From: Glossina fuscipes
Taxonomy: Eukaryota; Arthropoda; Insecta; Diptera; Glossinidae
DNA length: 64,000 nucleotides
Direction: 5' to 3'
Assembly (NCBI RefSeq): GCF_014805625.2
Contig: NW_023998415.1
Span: 2,366,273-2,430,272, forward strand
Below the pieces are notes generated by a model that was not told where the DNA came from, did no database searches, and saw nothing but the letters and a program-made list of their open reading frames with translations. Positions 10,612 through 25,250 of the stretch are shown here, piece by piece. Both the position numbers and the translations under genes were made by a program. Position 1 is the stretch's first letter. Each line of letters opens with the position of its first letter.

Positions 10612-12065
10612 ATATATATGGTTAAATTGGCTCCTTATAGAATTTTATTGACCCGATATTTTTAGAGAAAAATGGAAAAATTGGATATATCCGCGCTGTA
10701 ATTTGATGTCAGTTTATTCCTTCCTTAACATTCGGTCACCTTTTTTTTACAAAACACTTTGCGCTCCAGTTTCCCCCATAAATCCATTTAATTGATCTAA
10801 ATTCTTTTCCCTAAATCATCCCATTGAGATTTCCGGAATATAGTCGCTATGTATAGCCAAAACCGTAGATGACGTAGTAATTTTAACTTCAATTCGTACA
10901 ATTTTGGCAGTGCACCGAACCAGTAACCCATTAATGTTTTCGTTTCTAATATCTTTAGAATGTCAGGTAACACTTACAAGATTTCACTTTGCAATGATCG
11001 AGAATAATGTTCCTAGAGTCGTTTCATATTATCTGGTGCAACCACCTCTTTTCAGCGGACACTGTATTGTTGCTTGCGGCAGAGAAGAGCTGCCATAAGA
11101 CATTTCAAGTGAATGCTAAATTTTAATGGTACTTTTCCATCATCAAAAGCAATCAATATACGAAACGCGAATTTTTGTTTTTGTTTTGAAAATAACAAAA
11201 GTAACGTCACTAAAACGACTATAACTCGCACACAAAATGGTTGAAATGAAATTTTGACAGGCGTGCTTTGAAGCTTGATGCGTTCTAAATATAATATGGA
11301 ATTTTTTGAACCACCAAAAATTATGTGTAACCTAACATGCGTACAGTTTAGTCACTACTTTTCAAATATATTTGAAAATGTGTACAACACATTTCCGTGT
11401 AAACCGGACCTAAGCTTTCTTCCATTTTAGTCTTTTAATTCTTTTGAAATATTTCATAAATTTATTTCTAACACGTGTACCTCTGCGTCATTTTATCTTT
11501 TTCTGTTTCTTTTGCTCATTGTGCATAGATGCATAGTATAATATTTTGTAGCCGTTCTTTTTTTTTTTTTTTGTTTTTTGAATAATAAATAACAAGGTGT
11601 ACTTTTCTATAGAAAGGCGAAAAGAACATTTTACGACTTTTTAATTGGTTTTCAGTGCTTGTTTTTTCTTAACCAAAGATTATGTAATTTTTACATTTCA
11701 TTTAATAAAATTGTATGTGAATAACTGGTCATCCATGCAAGTAACCAGGGTTTATATTCGATATTTAGTTTTAGAGAGAGATTCTGCTTTTTATTATGAT
11801 GCTTTAAATGCTTGTATAATATCAAACTGTAGTTGCCTCTTCACGTGATGCTACATCTTGCAGACATTGAAACATTTTCTATTTTTCGCTTAACGCGACT
11901 GTCTTCTTGTCCTTTGGATATACATTTTTCAATCGCGTACGAATTCCAACAACTTTTAGGCGAACTGTTTGATCTGTTTGGTTTCTATATATATATATAT
12001 ATATACACGAATTAACTCAAAGCCGCACGCACATTGTACATACTTTTTCTAAACTATTCTAATTA

Positions 12066-12235
12066 CAGTAGAATCTCAATTAAGTGAATCCTTTGAATGT
12101 AAAAAGTATAGCTTGTTCGAAAATTCTTGGTCTTCTAATGGTTTAGGTTCTCTTACCTTATTTGAACGAAACTTTAAAATTTTGATAACAAGTTTCTACA
12201 AGTTTCAAAATTAAGTGGTTTCAAAATTCAAGAAG
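12066..12235 (+). mobile_element. possible end fragment of a pogo/Tigger-like element
   Basis: CAGTAGAATCTCAATTAAGT preceded by TA resembles the left end of pogo/Tigger-type elements (CAGTA...CTC.ATTAA). I could not find the matching inverted right end downstream, so this is at best a fragment; the right limit given is arbitrary. Confidence 0.2.
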
Positions 12236-14854
12236 CTGCGCGCAACATATCTGCTAGAGTTAAATTTACGAAAATTGCTGAATAATTGAAATACAATCAA
12301 TCCTCTTGCATAGGAGTAAATTTGAGCACATTATATCTGGCTTGTGTAAATGTATCTTACCCATATACGCAGCCTCTGAGTAATTTGTTAGCGGCAATGA
12401 AGATTTTTTATATTATATGCAATATCATATATGTATTGTTTTATTAGACGAAATATTGTGACTTTTTAAGCTTAAAGATAGTATTTGTTATTTAGGAAGC
12501 TAAACTTATTAACATATTATGATGCTAGAGTATAAGCCAATACGTCCCTGCGCCCAATAATAATAATAATACTCGTGGCCCTTCAATCGCAGGTAAAACC
12601 GTTAAAATTATAATTCTATGTAATGTTAGAATGATTTTTTCCAACGGGGAAATATTGTGAAGATAGAGGATGTCTGAAGATAATGCATACAACGTATAAA
12701 GAAGAAATTTGAAAAAGAAAACTGATTGCATTGAAGAAGGCATAGAATTCTTATTCAAATTAATTATAAAATTCTGCGTAAAGAGAAAGAAAATTTTTGT
12801 ATTTTTATCCAAAACATTATTTGCTGGAGAGAGTTAATTTTAAAGAGGTGACAAAAATGCGAACAATTGATTCCAGAAAGCCAAGTACAAGAGCTGAACA
12901 TAATTGTAGAGAAATATCGTTTCAGTTATCACTTTTCAAGAAAACCTTCTCAGTTTGTAGATTACTTCAAATGTCGAATAAATTGAATTACATCTTCGAA
13001 GAAGTGCGTATGTGTAGATAAGGTGTAAAAATTTGAAATTACGCATTTCAGAAACTTATGGGGCACTCACTAGTACAGTTTTGTTGCCATAGATGACGCA
13101 TAAGGGATGAAGTGTGTAAGCTATAGTTTGTATGCAAGTGTTAAATCAATAGTGAAGGACATTTAATGGCGTCGTATCCGTCAATTTCCGGGAGGTTGGA
13201 AATAATATTTTAACTAGTGACGGAACCCATTTTAATTAAACGAATTTTTAACGTTTTTCTGACTTTAATGTTTCCTTTTTTCGAACAAAAATAAGTCGCA
13301 TTCCATGCTTGTACACCTACAGGTATATTTATGTATTATGTGTGTGTGTGTGTGTATAGGAAATACATCTCTATGCATACATATTGACAAATCTGACCTC
13401 TTTTCAATACCAAATATCGTTGTTTTGTTATCTACGAAAGCGTAAGAAAAGAACGCAACAAAAAAATAGACCGACGGACATATGAATCATATACTGCGGT
13501 ATTCGCTCGCTGCATTATTCGTTAGCACAAAAAACTGAATGTACTGCAAAAGCGATGACACTCGAATAGAATGTGGCACATTTTTTGCGGCTTTTGTTTT
13601 TCTTCTTTCACAGCAAAAAATTGGAAATTTAAGTTTTCTTAAACAAAATATTCAAAACACAAAATTTGTCAACAATTTTCTTGATGTGATAAATTTCTGC
13701 ATTAGCACATACCGGATATATATAACAAGGGAAAGAGAAATGCTACGTATGAAAGGTTACGGTCGATATCCTGATACCCACCTAAACGCCTCACGCCGTT
13801 AACTTTCTTCTCTTTAAAGTTTAAGCGAATCGTATCGATATTACGATCATTCTTCATGAACTTCATTAAAATCCAACATTTTATTTTGAACAAAATAAAT
13901 TGATTTTAAAAACGTATTTACAATAACAAAATGATAAAAATGTTAAAACACTTTCTCATCTTCTTCTTGTTTTTTTTTTTTTTTTTTTTTTTTCTAATCA
14001 CAAGAGATCGCTGGAGTAAGTTAAGTATTTCATGCTTATAACTGCTAAACGTTACCAATTCAATAACTTATACAATATACTCTCTTATATAGAGTATGAA
14101 AATATTTAGTTTCAAAAATATATTTTTAAACATCATTACATTCATATAACGCACAAATTATTTCGACTTTTCCTTCTCTGTCACTTATAATTTAAAAATT
14201 TTTAATGATTTCCTAGATTTGTTCATTTCAATAAAAAAAAAAAAAAAAAAGAAAAGAAAAAACATGAAGAAAAATTCAAATATTTATGTTTAATTAAATA
14301 TTAAATAAATATGAATTAAAATATTTCCACGCTTATCCCTCAAGAGTTGACATAAGCGCTTTTCATTTTTTATTTTTATTTCGATTCTTCTTCTTTTTTA
14401 TTCTTTTTCTTTATTCCGAATAAATTACATTTGAAATGCAAAAGCCTATAATTTGTTAGACAATCTGATCAAATGAATCTAATTAAGTGTATCCGCTTAC
14501 CTAACAACCGGCCTGTCTCTCGGTCGGTCTCCGTGTTTGCCTGTTTGTTTCCCTTTAGAGTTTTCCTAATTATAAAAATTAAGAAATGTTCTACACATTT
14601 TCATTAGTATGCCGAAAAAATGTTGCTAAGTAACGTAAGTACACGTGATGAATAGGTCAACAATCAATACAATCAAATTACAATCACGCTTTTCATACAA
14701 TTAAAACTTTGTAAAACTTTGCTTTTGCCCTAAAAGCGAACTCAAGAACAAGTACTGACATTGCAAATAAAGATATTCTCGTAGAGCCTGCACGCAGACA
14801 GGTATGGAAAGTAAACGTTCATTGCGCATTCAAGCCAATACTATCCATAAACCA

Positions 14855-14857
14855 ATA

Positions 14858-14900
<43 letters not shown>
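14855..14900. repeat. (TA)n microsatellite
   Basis: An uninterrupted AT dinucleotide run of about 46 bases. Confidence 0.95.
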
Positions 14901-14904
<4 letters not shown>

Positions 14905-17900
14905 TTGATTCCTACATTATACGTCAAATATTATTTCTATATATATGAAAAAACTTAACTGTTAGTTAAGTATTTAAAAGCCGAACAACATATTAACAAA
15001 TTAAATATAACTAAGGATAGTCACGAATCTCACACAAGAAGTAATTTTGATGTAAAATATATTGTTTTTTAATTGAAAATTGTAAAGTTTTTATTAATTC
15101 ATGACTTATACGTGGTTATGCACAGCATAGCGTATCGAGTAAATGGCTTTGGCACATTGCGCTAGGTCAGCGCTTTGCTTTATTAAACGGTCGTCCAAAG
15201 AGCTTGACGACCCATTTGCAACAAAATAATTATACATGAGCTTGGTGTCGTATCGTCTGTTACGTTGATTCAATGGAATCACTATAAAAGCAATTCTTGC
15301 TTTCACCAAGTAAACGTAAGTTTATCCTATTTATTTTAACAAATGCTACTACTGACCCCCCTACCTTATGGGCAGAGATTAACTTCAATGTTCCTAAACA
15401 TTTTTCTACAAATTTCATTTTCATAACACTTACATATAACTATGAGCTTTACATTTCGCCCAGGATCCTATGCAAAAATCGAAATGATATCTACTTCCAA
15501 CTTTATCTCAATATCGGATCCCGTAAATACTATCAAATTACCTAAGCTTAATATTCGTGTTTTGCCTACGCTGTATCTAAATTCATTTTTAATCTTTATG
15601 GTTTCGTATGACTCGTAATTGAACTAATTATGTGCAATATTGTCGGTTGCCAAGTTTCTGCGTGTTTGCATCGGTTTATCTGTTCACTCCTAGCTTCGAT
15701 CTACACCAGCTGGTAGTGTGTCGCTATGCTAAATAAGTAGGTGGGTTTTTTTTTTTTTTTTTTTTGCATTTTACTCTTTATTTTACTGCATTTCATTAAA
15801 GGAAGGCGTGTCAGTTAGCTTTTATACGATCTGAATAAATTGGGGGCGTGTTTGTAGATGAATAATGCTCAGTCTTACATCAAGATTTGCTATGGATTTA
15901 GAAGTTACAGATTGTTGCCCATTATGGGCCTGGTTGCGCGCAAATCAGGTCGCTATTCCAAACCGATTTGTTATAAATAACTTACTTTGTATATGCTATG
16001 GATCAAATTTCGTCTTTTATTGAGCGGTATAGAGATATATAGACTTATTTTTATTTTAATTATTATAGTTTAACGGTTTTCGTACAAATAGTTTAAATAA
16101 TAAGACAACAGATAACTAAATGTCCAGACTTTGAAAATTATATGTCACTTAAGTACATGCCTACCTCTAATAAGATATTCCACTTTTCAGACAAACGTCT
16201 ACACCATAAAGTTTTGGAATTGATATAAGTCTCGCACTCTTACGCAGTCAACCGATAACGGCATAATGTTGCATAAGATCTTCTTATGGTAGATATTTTG
16301 TTATTATTTGTATATATACAGTTTTACTCATTTGATAATTGATTGTTTGTAGGTTTTAGACATTTATAAGACAAGAGCCAAATAGGTAATCCAATTAGTA
16401 ATTTTTCCCAAATTTTATAGTGCCAATGCATTAAAGGCAAAGGCAGTGAATTAAGCAAGTCCATGTCGAACGAAAATGTTTGTAAACTTTTTATTTACAC
16501 ACATTACTCAAAGAATTCCGTCCTGCGTATCTTCGATTACGAATCATTTAAAATGTATTAATAGCGAGATTTTCAGACAATTACTTCATACAAAAATGTT
16601 GCTTACAATTTTTAATAATGATTTTTTTTTTTTTTTTGTTTTCCAATTTTCAAATGTCAGTTTACCTCCTCAAGGTGTATGTAAGTTTAACAAATTATTA
16701 TCAAAGTACGTTTAACTGTTTTAAAATTTTGTTTAATAAGATTCGATGATTGCAAGCGCTATACTGTATGTGTAATGTGTATGTCAGAAGATCCATTCTC
16801 AATATAATCTATCTTTTCGACTATACGATTTTTGGTACCTTTGGTATATGCTAAAAAGAACTAAGTAGATGTAAACAGGTACCCTACTGAATGCAGTCTT
16901 AAGCAACTAAATTGTATTTAATAATTACACAGAGCCTCAGTAATAAAAACTGATAGCTCAATAACCATTGCGAAAAAATAATTGCTTTAAGCCCTAATTT
17001 ACAAGTCAGTGCAGACAGAAGTCGATTAATTTAGCTTTAAGAGAATAGTCGAAAGACGATTACATTTCGTTGCATTAAGCGACTTTATATATTTATTTTA
17101 TACATACATATACGAAAAAGCAAAAACTAGATGGTTGGAGGAGAATGAAAAAAGTATCCGCTGATTAGAAAGAGTTATCCACCACAACATTTCGCAGTGA
17201 CTACAATGCGTCGCGAAAACAACTCGAGGGATGTACATCGCAAACATAAGTGCTGATGAATGCGGTGTGTAAAGCACGTGGAGAAGTAAATTTTTTATTT
17301 ACCTAATCTATAGATTCATTATACATACAGCAAATGTGATATGTACAGGAGAATAAGTGACAAATGCATAGCGCATTGTTTTTCTTTCGCGGCGATATAT
17401 TTATTGTTCATATTTCGAAAGATCGGAACTACACAACATAGTTTGCTATGGATACGAAAAAGAACTATATCAGGGCGAAACAAGTCTGCAATAAGCAATC
17501 TTAATCGATGGCATGGGGTGTTGGGATTATATAGGAAGGATTAATGATAAAATAAGGGCCTTTCCCAACTATGATGTGATTTGCCTGTTGTCGTGTAGTT
17601 ACTTGTTAATGATGCGACGTCAATGTGTCATAAAAAAAAGCAGAACATACACGTCCACATGCATACATGCATACAAAGATACATATGTACACATTTTTTA
17701 TATATATACATACGCACACATATGTGCGTATATATATTTGCTTTTTCAATCTCCATAAATTAATTTACTTGATAGAATATTGAAATGATAAAAATCAATA
17801 CAAATAAAGAGATGAGAGTATACAGTGGCTTACTATCGACAATATCCAAAGTTAACCAAAAAACATTTTTTAACTCATTAAAAATAAATTAACAATTCTT

Positions 17901-18034
17901 TCTTGTTTTCAGTGAAATAACGCATCAACATAAAAAATATAAATAAAAACTGAGGTAAGACGAATCTGAGTTAAACTTTGTTTTTCCATTTTGGGTGAAT
18001 ATTACATATGAGAAGAATTTCTAATAAAAATTCT

Positions 18035-18037
<3 letters not shown>

Positions 18038-18081
<44 letters not shown>

Positions 18082-18123
18082 TTCCCATACACACACAAAC
18101 ACTTCATCTATCTATCTATCTAT
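18038..18123. repeat. (CT)n microsatellite followed by (CA)n and (CTAT)n
   Basis: An interrupted (TC)n run, a short ACACAC segment and about four CTAT units follow one another. Confidence 0.93.
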
Positions 18124-21100
18124 ACTTCATTTACTTTGCTTAACTCCATGTTACATAATACATTGTACCGCTTATTTGTGAGGACTGCTATCGTCAGGAA
18201 AAGAAAAATATAATCAAATTGTGATTTAATAAATATTCCATAGAAAAACTATACAATTATTAATAAAAATTTTATTCGTCTAATAAAAAACTTTTGTACA
18301 AGTTTGTACGTAAACGACAATGTACAAGTATATGTATGTATACATATACATACATAACGATAACGACTTCATGTTAACCACGTGGTTTGTTGAGGTTTTT
18401 CAATTTAATTTTATTTATACGTTCAATTTTATTTTATATATAAAACTGAAATCTCATGGTGAACCATAAGTACATAACGTTGAATGACGTTATAGCTGTT
18501 GCTGTATTTATATTTATGTATATATATGCTATAGTATATATGCGCTTTGTTGTGATAGGCATTCCGATAATTGACAACTAAGTGCTTGTTTATTGCTTAA
18601 CATCTTTAAATATTTAAACCTTTAAGTATATAAATAAGTTGCTTACGATTCAGATCATTTTTACTATGAAAATTGTAGAAAAAATAAACCATCATCTCAG
18701 AATGTTAATATCTTATTACACAACTATACGAATATATGAATTAAATAAATAATGTATAATTTCAGTTCATCTAGTTCATCTATATATATCCTTATGCGAT
18801 AAGTGCACTTTTGCCCTTCCTTTGCATTATGGCGGTTTCCAAGTATATTCGAATGAACATTACATCATATATGCTAGGTATGTATATGTATACACTAAAT
18901 ACCTATAAGTGTATATAAGTTTTTTTATAAATGATATATGTGGTGGTCGTATTTGCTCGACTCTCGTTGGAAGTATTATTATGTAAAAATTGAACAGTTA
19001 AATACACGTTTCAAAAGTATTTAACAAAAGGTTAAAATATTTTCTAAAAACGCTTGTTCCACTTCCGAAACATTGCTTACCCTTACATCAAAATGTACGA
19101 TCATTATAATCGCCTCGATAAATGAATACCTAATCGTTTTAAGCAAATGTTCGCGTTGAGCTATACACTGTTTAATTCTCTCGTAATACGCAAGAACGCA
19201 AAAGGTAAGTAAAGTATTACAAGTGCACCTAAAAAGTCGACGGTACTAATCCAAGCATATGAATACTCGTGACATTCTAAGCATAACGCTGTTCATGGGA
19301 TAAGTAAATGCTTTATAAGAATTATTCAGGCCGACGTCTCCATTCTCAGTCCCCGGGTCGCTAATATAGAAGATATAAGGTATAAGAAATGTGGAGACTA
19401 GTCAAACACTTTACGCGAGAGATTATTCGCGTCTAAAGACGTGGAAGGAAGTGCAAGTGCAACTAATATGAAAGCTAACGATAACGAGTGTCGATGGCAA
19501 TCGCAATGCACCAACAACATGAGGTCTTTAAAAAAAATTGAACAGACTTGCGGCTTGCGATGTGTAAAGAATTATATTATATTATGTTACAACACCACAG
19601 CGCAACATTGCATGCAGTGGGCGACTGAATCGTCTAATGCAAGACAAAATTTGATGGTATGCCTTCTCCTAGCGAAAAGCCTTGAGGCCGCCGTAGGCAT
19701 ATTACTCAAAAACCTGCAGCTTTGAATGTTTTTTAAACAGAACTTCCATGAAATTTTCCAAATATTAATCAACTGTTTACAAAAATTTCGTTTATGGAAT
19801 TGTCTTTCCGAATCGTTTCGTTTACGAAGGTATTGCAGCATTTAAAAAAAGTCGTATATATCTCTTGCGGTGAGCACATACGTTGTACGGCCGACTTTTA
19901 TTTTACAAAACTTAACATTTGTTTTTTGCACACATTGTTGTATCTTATCAATCAGTCCGCTAATCTAAATAATTTCTCACATATTTGCTCATTATTAAAT
20001 AAATAGAGTATTTTTTTTTTTTTTTGTGTGTAAGCCATTAATGACTTAAGTGAAGTGAAATTTGAGTGCGATTGTTAGTTATCTGGCGTTATTGGATAGA
20101 AGAATAACAACCTGATAAGTGACGCCATCAAGTACACATTGTAATAGTAGTGCCAAGGTGATGAACTAAATAGCCAAGAAACGGAAATACATTTAATTAA
20201 AGTTTCAAAAAAAAAAAAACCAAGAAAACTAAACAACAATATAAACTCTTACCCGACATTCGTATATGATTACATTACAAATTGTATTGCAACAGAGGAA
20301 GAGGCAAAGCAAGCTTAAGGAAATACATTTCACTTCAAAATTGACACATTTGATTACAAAACACATAATCTGACTTATCTCACACGTAATCGCGTAATTT
20401 TAGTTTTTTGATTTGCTCTTTTTTTTTTCTTTTTTTTCTTTTTTCTTAGAACTTTGTACAATCGTTGATCATAAAAGATTTCCGCTCATCAACACAATAT
20501 GACATTCAATGCAAATGCATTAACAAAGCAAGACGTAATAGCTACAATCGTATTCGCCTTAAATCTCGAATCTTGAATACCCAATAAACAATATTTATTA
20601 TTCTATTTATTCGAAATTTTTCAATTAATGACGTAATATATATAAATGCATGTTGAAGGTATAATAGGAATATAGTGCAAGACCAAGACAAGTTTAAAAC
20701 AAATTTTATCTTCTTCGTGCCTATAGGAAGACCATAAGTTTTGCCATCGAAAGCAAAGCGGCCCATTTTAAAACCGAATTTCCCCAGTTAGATATAAAAA
20801 CGGGTTTCTTCTAACCATCGTTGTTCTCCGCCTACTACCATTTTCACCTTTACAACTGTAAAGGAAGTATAACATCAGAGATGACCAAAACCTTGCGTAG
20901 ACTATTTTTGCATTTCTCAAAGGCTATTGGCTTTGCTGGAAACTCTACCGCACCTGATATTTCAATCCATTGAACAGTTATTGGAAACCCTTTCCCTGGC
21001 CGTCCCCTTAGTCAATTAAATAGCATTTAAAAGAGTATCATTTAAAGAAATATTTTCTAAGATTTTCATTGAAAAATTGGGCAAATTTCAGCTGATGTGG

Positions 21101-21868
21101 CGCGACGTTTACTATCATACATTACATAAAAGCCCTAGCAAAACTTCATTAAGAAATCAGGTTAAACATGCCATTAAATGTTGAAATGAAATTATTTCAA
21201 AGAAATGGCAGAAATGGATGATCATCTTACTCAAAATGACTTTTATATGGACACCCCAGCAACGACAACCAGTATAACAACTGTTGTAATTTCTATCTAA
21301 TCTATGAAATAGTGACTAAGGATCAGAGAGTTGCAGATGGAAAAGGATTAAAATAAATCAAGCGGCACATGAGAGAGAGAATTTAAAAATCGTCACTGCC
21401 AAATGTTACAGATATCGGAGCATAAGACAACTGATATTATTCATTGCTAATAAAAAATACGTATATATGGTAATATAATTATCCATAATGATGAATTAAA
21501 TTTTAAAAAAGCAAAGCTAAAAAGCAATAAAAAAATCATTGTATGCTCCTAACGCTAACTGGAACGAACAATAATTTATGACAAAAATTTATTAATATCG
21601 AAAAGATTATAAACCCCATTTAAAAACGTTAAATCGCAATTTGCATGCATGCAGTCTGAGCCTGCTTCTCATTTTTGCTTGCTTATGATACTATGTTCTT
21701 GAAAATCCTTTCAAATTTTTTGTCTTTATATTGTTTACATGTTTCACCGGTCAAATCGCTTTTACAAATCGAATCAAAACAATGCTTATTATCTATCGTC
21801 AATGTGAAAAGAACGTATCTTTTATATGTGAGCACAATATGCATGCCTATATATTGTGCATATGTATG

Positions 21869-21901
<33 letters not shown>

Positions 21902-22499
21902 CATGATTACAGCAACTTAGAGTTAGGTATCTATGCATACGTTACATCATGAGAACAAAATATTATTTCTCTTATCACTTGTTCGCGTTCTAATTTAGGT
22001 TTTCATATGCCGCGTGTTGCAATCATAGTTTAGTTTCTCTGCTTGCGCATAGAGAATCAACTGACAGTTGTTGTATCAGTTCAGCTGTAAAATGAGTTGA
22101 GGTTTAAGATTCATAACGCGTCTACGTAATATATATATATATGTGTGTGTGTAACAAATATGCAAGTACGTATAATAAAGCAGTTGCGAGATAATAATCT
22201 AATCACATGGCTACACAATTTGTTTTTCTATTTGCACACATATACATATGTGGATTACTTATATAAACGTAAGTGTGTATGCATGTACGTATGTGTAGAC
22301 ATTCTAATGTATAAATAAGTGCAAGTGCATAGAGAATATTTTGCATGCATTTGTAGTGAGTTGAATAGATAATTTTCGAAAAATAACGGAAATTTTCGTT
22401 CAATCTCAGTTATAATAGAATAGAGGAGCAGCTCACATCTAGAGATCTAATAAGGCAGTAGAAACGATTTGTATATCAGTCCGACTTATAATACATGTA

Positions 22500-22500
22500 T

Positions 22501-22535
<35 letters not shown>
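22500..22535. repeat. (TA)n microsatellite abutting a gap
   Basis: An AT dinucleotide run that continues directly into the 100-N gap, so its length is unresolved. Confidence 0.95.
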
Positions 22536-22635
22536 NNNNNNNNNNNNNNNNNNNNNNNNNNNNNNNNNNNNNNNNNNNNNNNNNNNNNNNNNNNNNNNNN
22601 NNNNNNNNNNNNNNNNNNNNNNNNNNNNNNNNNNN
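22536..22635. other. assembly gap (100 N)
   Basis: Exactly 100 N, the conventional placeholder for a gap of unknown size. The real missing length may differ, so coordinates across it are nominal. Confidence 0.99.
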
Positions 22636-23080
22636 ATAAAATCTAAATTTTCATTAGCATAAAATTTAATCGAGTAAATATTTAAATAAAGCATTACTAA
22701 ATAAACAAATATTGTTAGCTTATGTCTAAAGGAATCCAATTTGAATTTAATCCATACAATTTTTAGGGTACGTCGTCGCCGGTTTTATGATATTTCAGAA
22801 TTACATTTTGCACTTTCATCGAAATTCGCAAAGATTATTACTTTTAGGGAAAGAACGACTGATTCGCTTTAAAACGAAGCTTGGATATCCTATAGTTAGA
22901 AAACGGTTTTTTTCTTTTCATCACTTTTATCTCAATCAGCGAAGAATTTCATTGGCCTGTAGATATGAGTAATCAGTTACGCTAGAGAGTTTTGGGTAAT
23001 TCTATCAAACACTTATGTTTCTTAACAGAAGTCCTTTGCAGAACATAAAGTGTAAATGAAAACAGATTTAAACTTTCAGT

Positions 23081-23490
23081 TTTTATACCCTTCTCCGAAG
23101 CATGAGGCGTATGAGGCAGGAAGTTTCAGAGACCCCCATAAAGTATATATATCTTGATCAGCATTAAATTCTGAATCGATTTAGGCATGTCCGTTTGTCC
23201 GTCCGCAAGTTGGCACAATGTCTGTTCGCCGCAAAAATGGAGCTATTGTCTTCAAATTTTACAGAAATCTTGAAACTTCCTGCGGCCAAATTGGTATTGA
23301 GAATGGACCGAATCGGGAAAGTCCACAGTATTATGGAAACTGAAAGCACCTGTGTTTTTGAAAAGGAATAGAAAATTGATCGATCGTCTAGGACCGATAA
23401 TTTAGTTCTGTTACGTTTTTGCCTTTTTTAAGATAACAGTGATGGCTATAAAATATTTTGTCACAATCGAATATAATTTTCTTGTTTATT
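23081..23490 (+). repeat. interspersed repeat family 2
   Basis: The copy starts TTTTATACCCTTCTCCGAAG, continues with ATATATCTTGATCAGCATTA, AATCGATTTAGGCATGTCCG and TTTGTCCGTC, and ends GGCTATAAAATATTTTGTCA, CAATCGAATATAATTTTCTT. The same landmarks recur near 27400, 34247, 38638 and 60570. I know this layout (TATACCC at one end, CGAATATAATTTTCTT at the other) as common in fly genomes. No coding capacity is visible. Confidence 0.7.
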
Positions 23491-25095
23491 TACTTTTAAG
23501 ATCGCTTCAATCAATGACTTAGTTTGAATTAAGAAATTAAATCTAATGAATATTTATTTTTTTCTTATTAATTTTTTTTTTTTTTTTTTGGCTTTTTCAC
23601 AATCTTAGGATGGGCCAAGGAAGGTAAGATGCCGTCTCAATCGTGAGACGTGTGATATATTTGCGAAATTGCTTTTATTTTATAATTTCGTTAAAATATT
23701 TCGAAAACTTTTATGAATGCAGGCAGTATATGAACAATCGTTTGACTAGATCAATCCAAGACGGCTGGCTATGTTTATAGAGAAATTTTTAAAATATTTT
23801 TCAATAAAATCAATAAAATTGACTAAATAGACATGCAAAAGTAAATAGTCTTGAACAAAATCTAATAATAATAAGAATAATAATAATAATAATAATAATA
23901 ACAATATATATAAAAACAATCCCACGAAATTTGCACTTTATGTGCTTTATTATCGCTTTATCGTATACAGTAGAGTGTAGTAATTATAAGCGATTAATTC
24001 ATGTACATATTGTCTTAATGTATAATGTTTAGCATTTCATAAACAAAAGTATAAACTGGTTAATATTTCAATCAAGTATTCTATAACATAAATATGTTAA
24101 TCAAAATATTTCCAGTAACTGACCAAAATTTGCATATTGACATAATATGCTATCGTCTCCTCACGCATCAATATTGATTATACAAATAAATGGTTATTTG
24201 TGTGACCGTAACCGAAGAAGAAAAGAAAACTTTATATATATGTGCGTAGTATGTGAACAATATTTCTGGTTTAATATGATCTGCTGCTCTTCATATAAAC
24301 TGAAACTAAAACTGAGATTGAGACTGAGACTGGAACTAACAATATTTATTTATTTATCAATATTAAATTGAAACTTCTGATGACTACGTATATATGTTTA
24401 TACACTCGCTTCCATAAATCGTTGACATAAATACATTTCAATATATTTGCTTATGCTTGTACGCTTGTATATCTATGTACTTGCTTATATGCCCGTTTGT
24501 ACAAACGTTTGTTATCTATTTGTTCTGTATTTGTTTATTTATTATGCGCTTACGAATACATTTGATGTACTTGTTAAAGATTAAAAGCTTTCAAGTCGCA
24601 AAGAACTTAATTTGTACACAAGTGAATAAACTCTTTCTCTTATGATCGCTCACTCGCTCTCGACAATACGCATACGAAGGCCATTTAGAAATTCATTGAC
24701 ATTAAAGGGGTAAACCACTCTTCATTTTTCCTTTTTTTACTATTTTATCGATTCGATAGAGACGTTTGCAAGCATTCTAGAAAATAGGAGACAAAAATTT
24801 TATTACTTCAAAAAATGTTCTCAATGAAAATTCCGGGTTTTTTTTTTTGCTGAAACACTCCAAAAAGACTGCTTTTGTCATACGAAGTTGATTTCGAACC
24901 TTTTCAAAATCCAAATGGTTAGATGCTCTCCAAAAATTCTGTTCTGTTCATTGAAAGCATTTGCAAAGAATATTATATTAGTGTAACGTAATTGTAACGA
25001 CCGCGAAATGGATATGAGGTTAAAAGCGATTCGAAACCGGAATGTTCTGTAAAGAAATTCCAACTATATTATGGAGATTACAATCTTGATTATGA
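23491..25095. other. AT-rich non-coding DNA
   Basis: No gene seen. It contains a poly-T tract near 23572 and an (AAT)n run at about 23862-23901. The CAGTAGAGTG near 23968 resembles a pogo-type end but has no partner. Confidence 0.5.
23862..23901. repeat. (AAT)n microsatellite
   Basis: Tandem AAT trinucleotides with one AAG interruption. Confidence 0.93.
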
Positions 25096-25250
25096 TTTCC
25101 GGGTGGCCGAGTGGCCGGGTAAGAAAGGCTGTCGACCAAAAACTCAATAAAGCCGATAGCCTTAGGTGCTAATTCTTGAAAACTTTAGCCTTAGAATTTA
25201 TCTTTCTGACTAAATTAGTAATAATAATAATAATAAAAATAATAATAATA
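25096..25250 (+). mobile_element. tRNA-derived SINE, copy A (internally deleted)
   Basis: The 5' part GGGTGGCCGAGTGGCCGGGT matches the D-arm/A-box of a class II (Ser/Leu-like) tRNA. The body shared with copies B and C follows: GCCGATAGCCTTAGGTGCTA and CTTTAGCCTTAGAATTTAT, then a CTGACTAA motif and an (AAT)n tail. Relative to copies B and C it lacks roughly 45 bp containing the B box, so the internal pol III promoter is incomplete. Confidence 0.75.

Larger units (their letters stand above)
10612..23079. other. gene-poor AT-rich DNA, no supported gene
   Basis: More than 12 kb with no exon I can defend. Open frames are short and of low-complexity composition. It contains simple repeats, listed separately, and a possible fragment of a pogo-like element at about 12066. 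Poly-T tracts occur near 11560, 13972, 15748, 16622 and 20010. Small perfect inverted repeats such as CTTAACTGTTAGTTAAG near 14954 are present but isolated. It could be intergenic or part of a very large intron. Confidence 0.45.
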
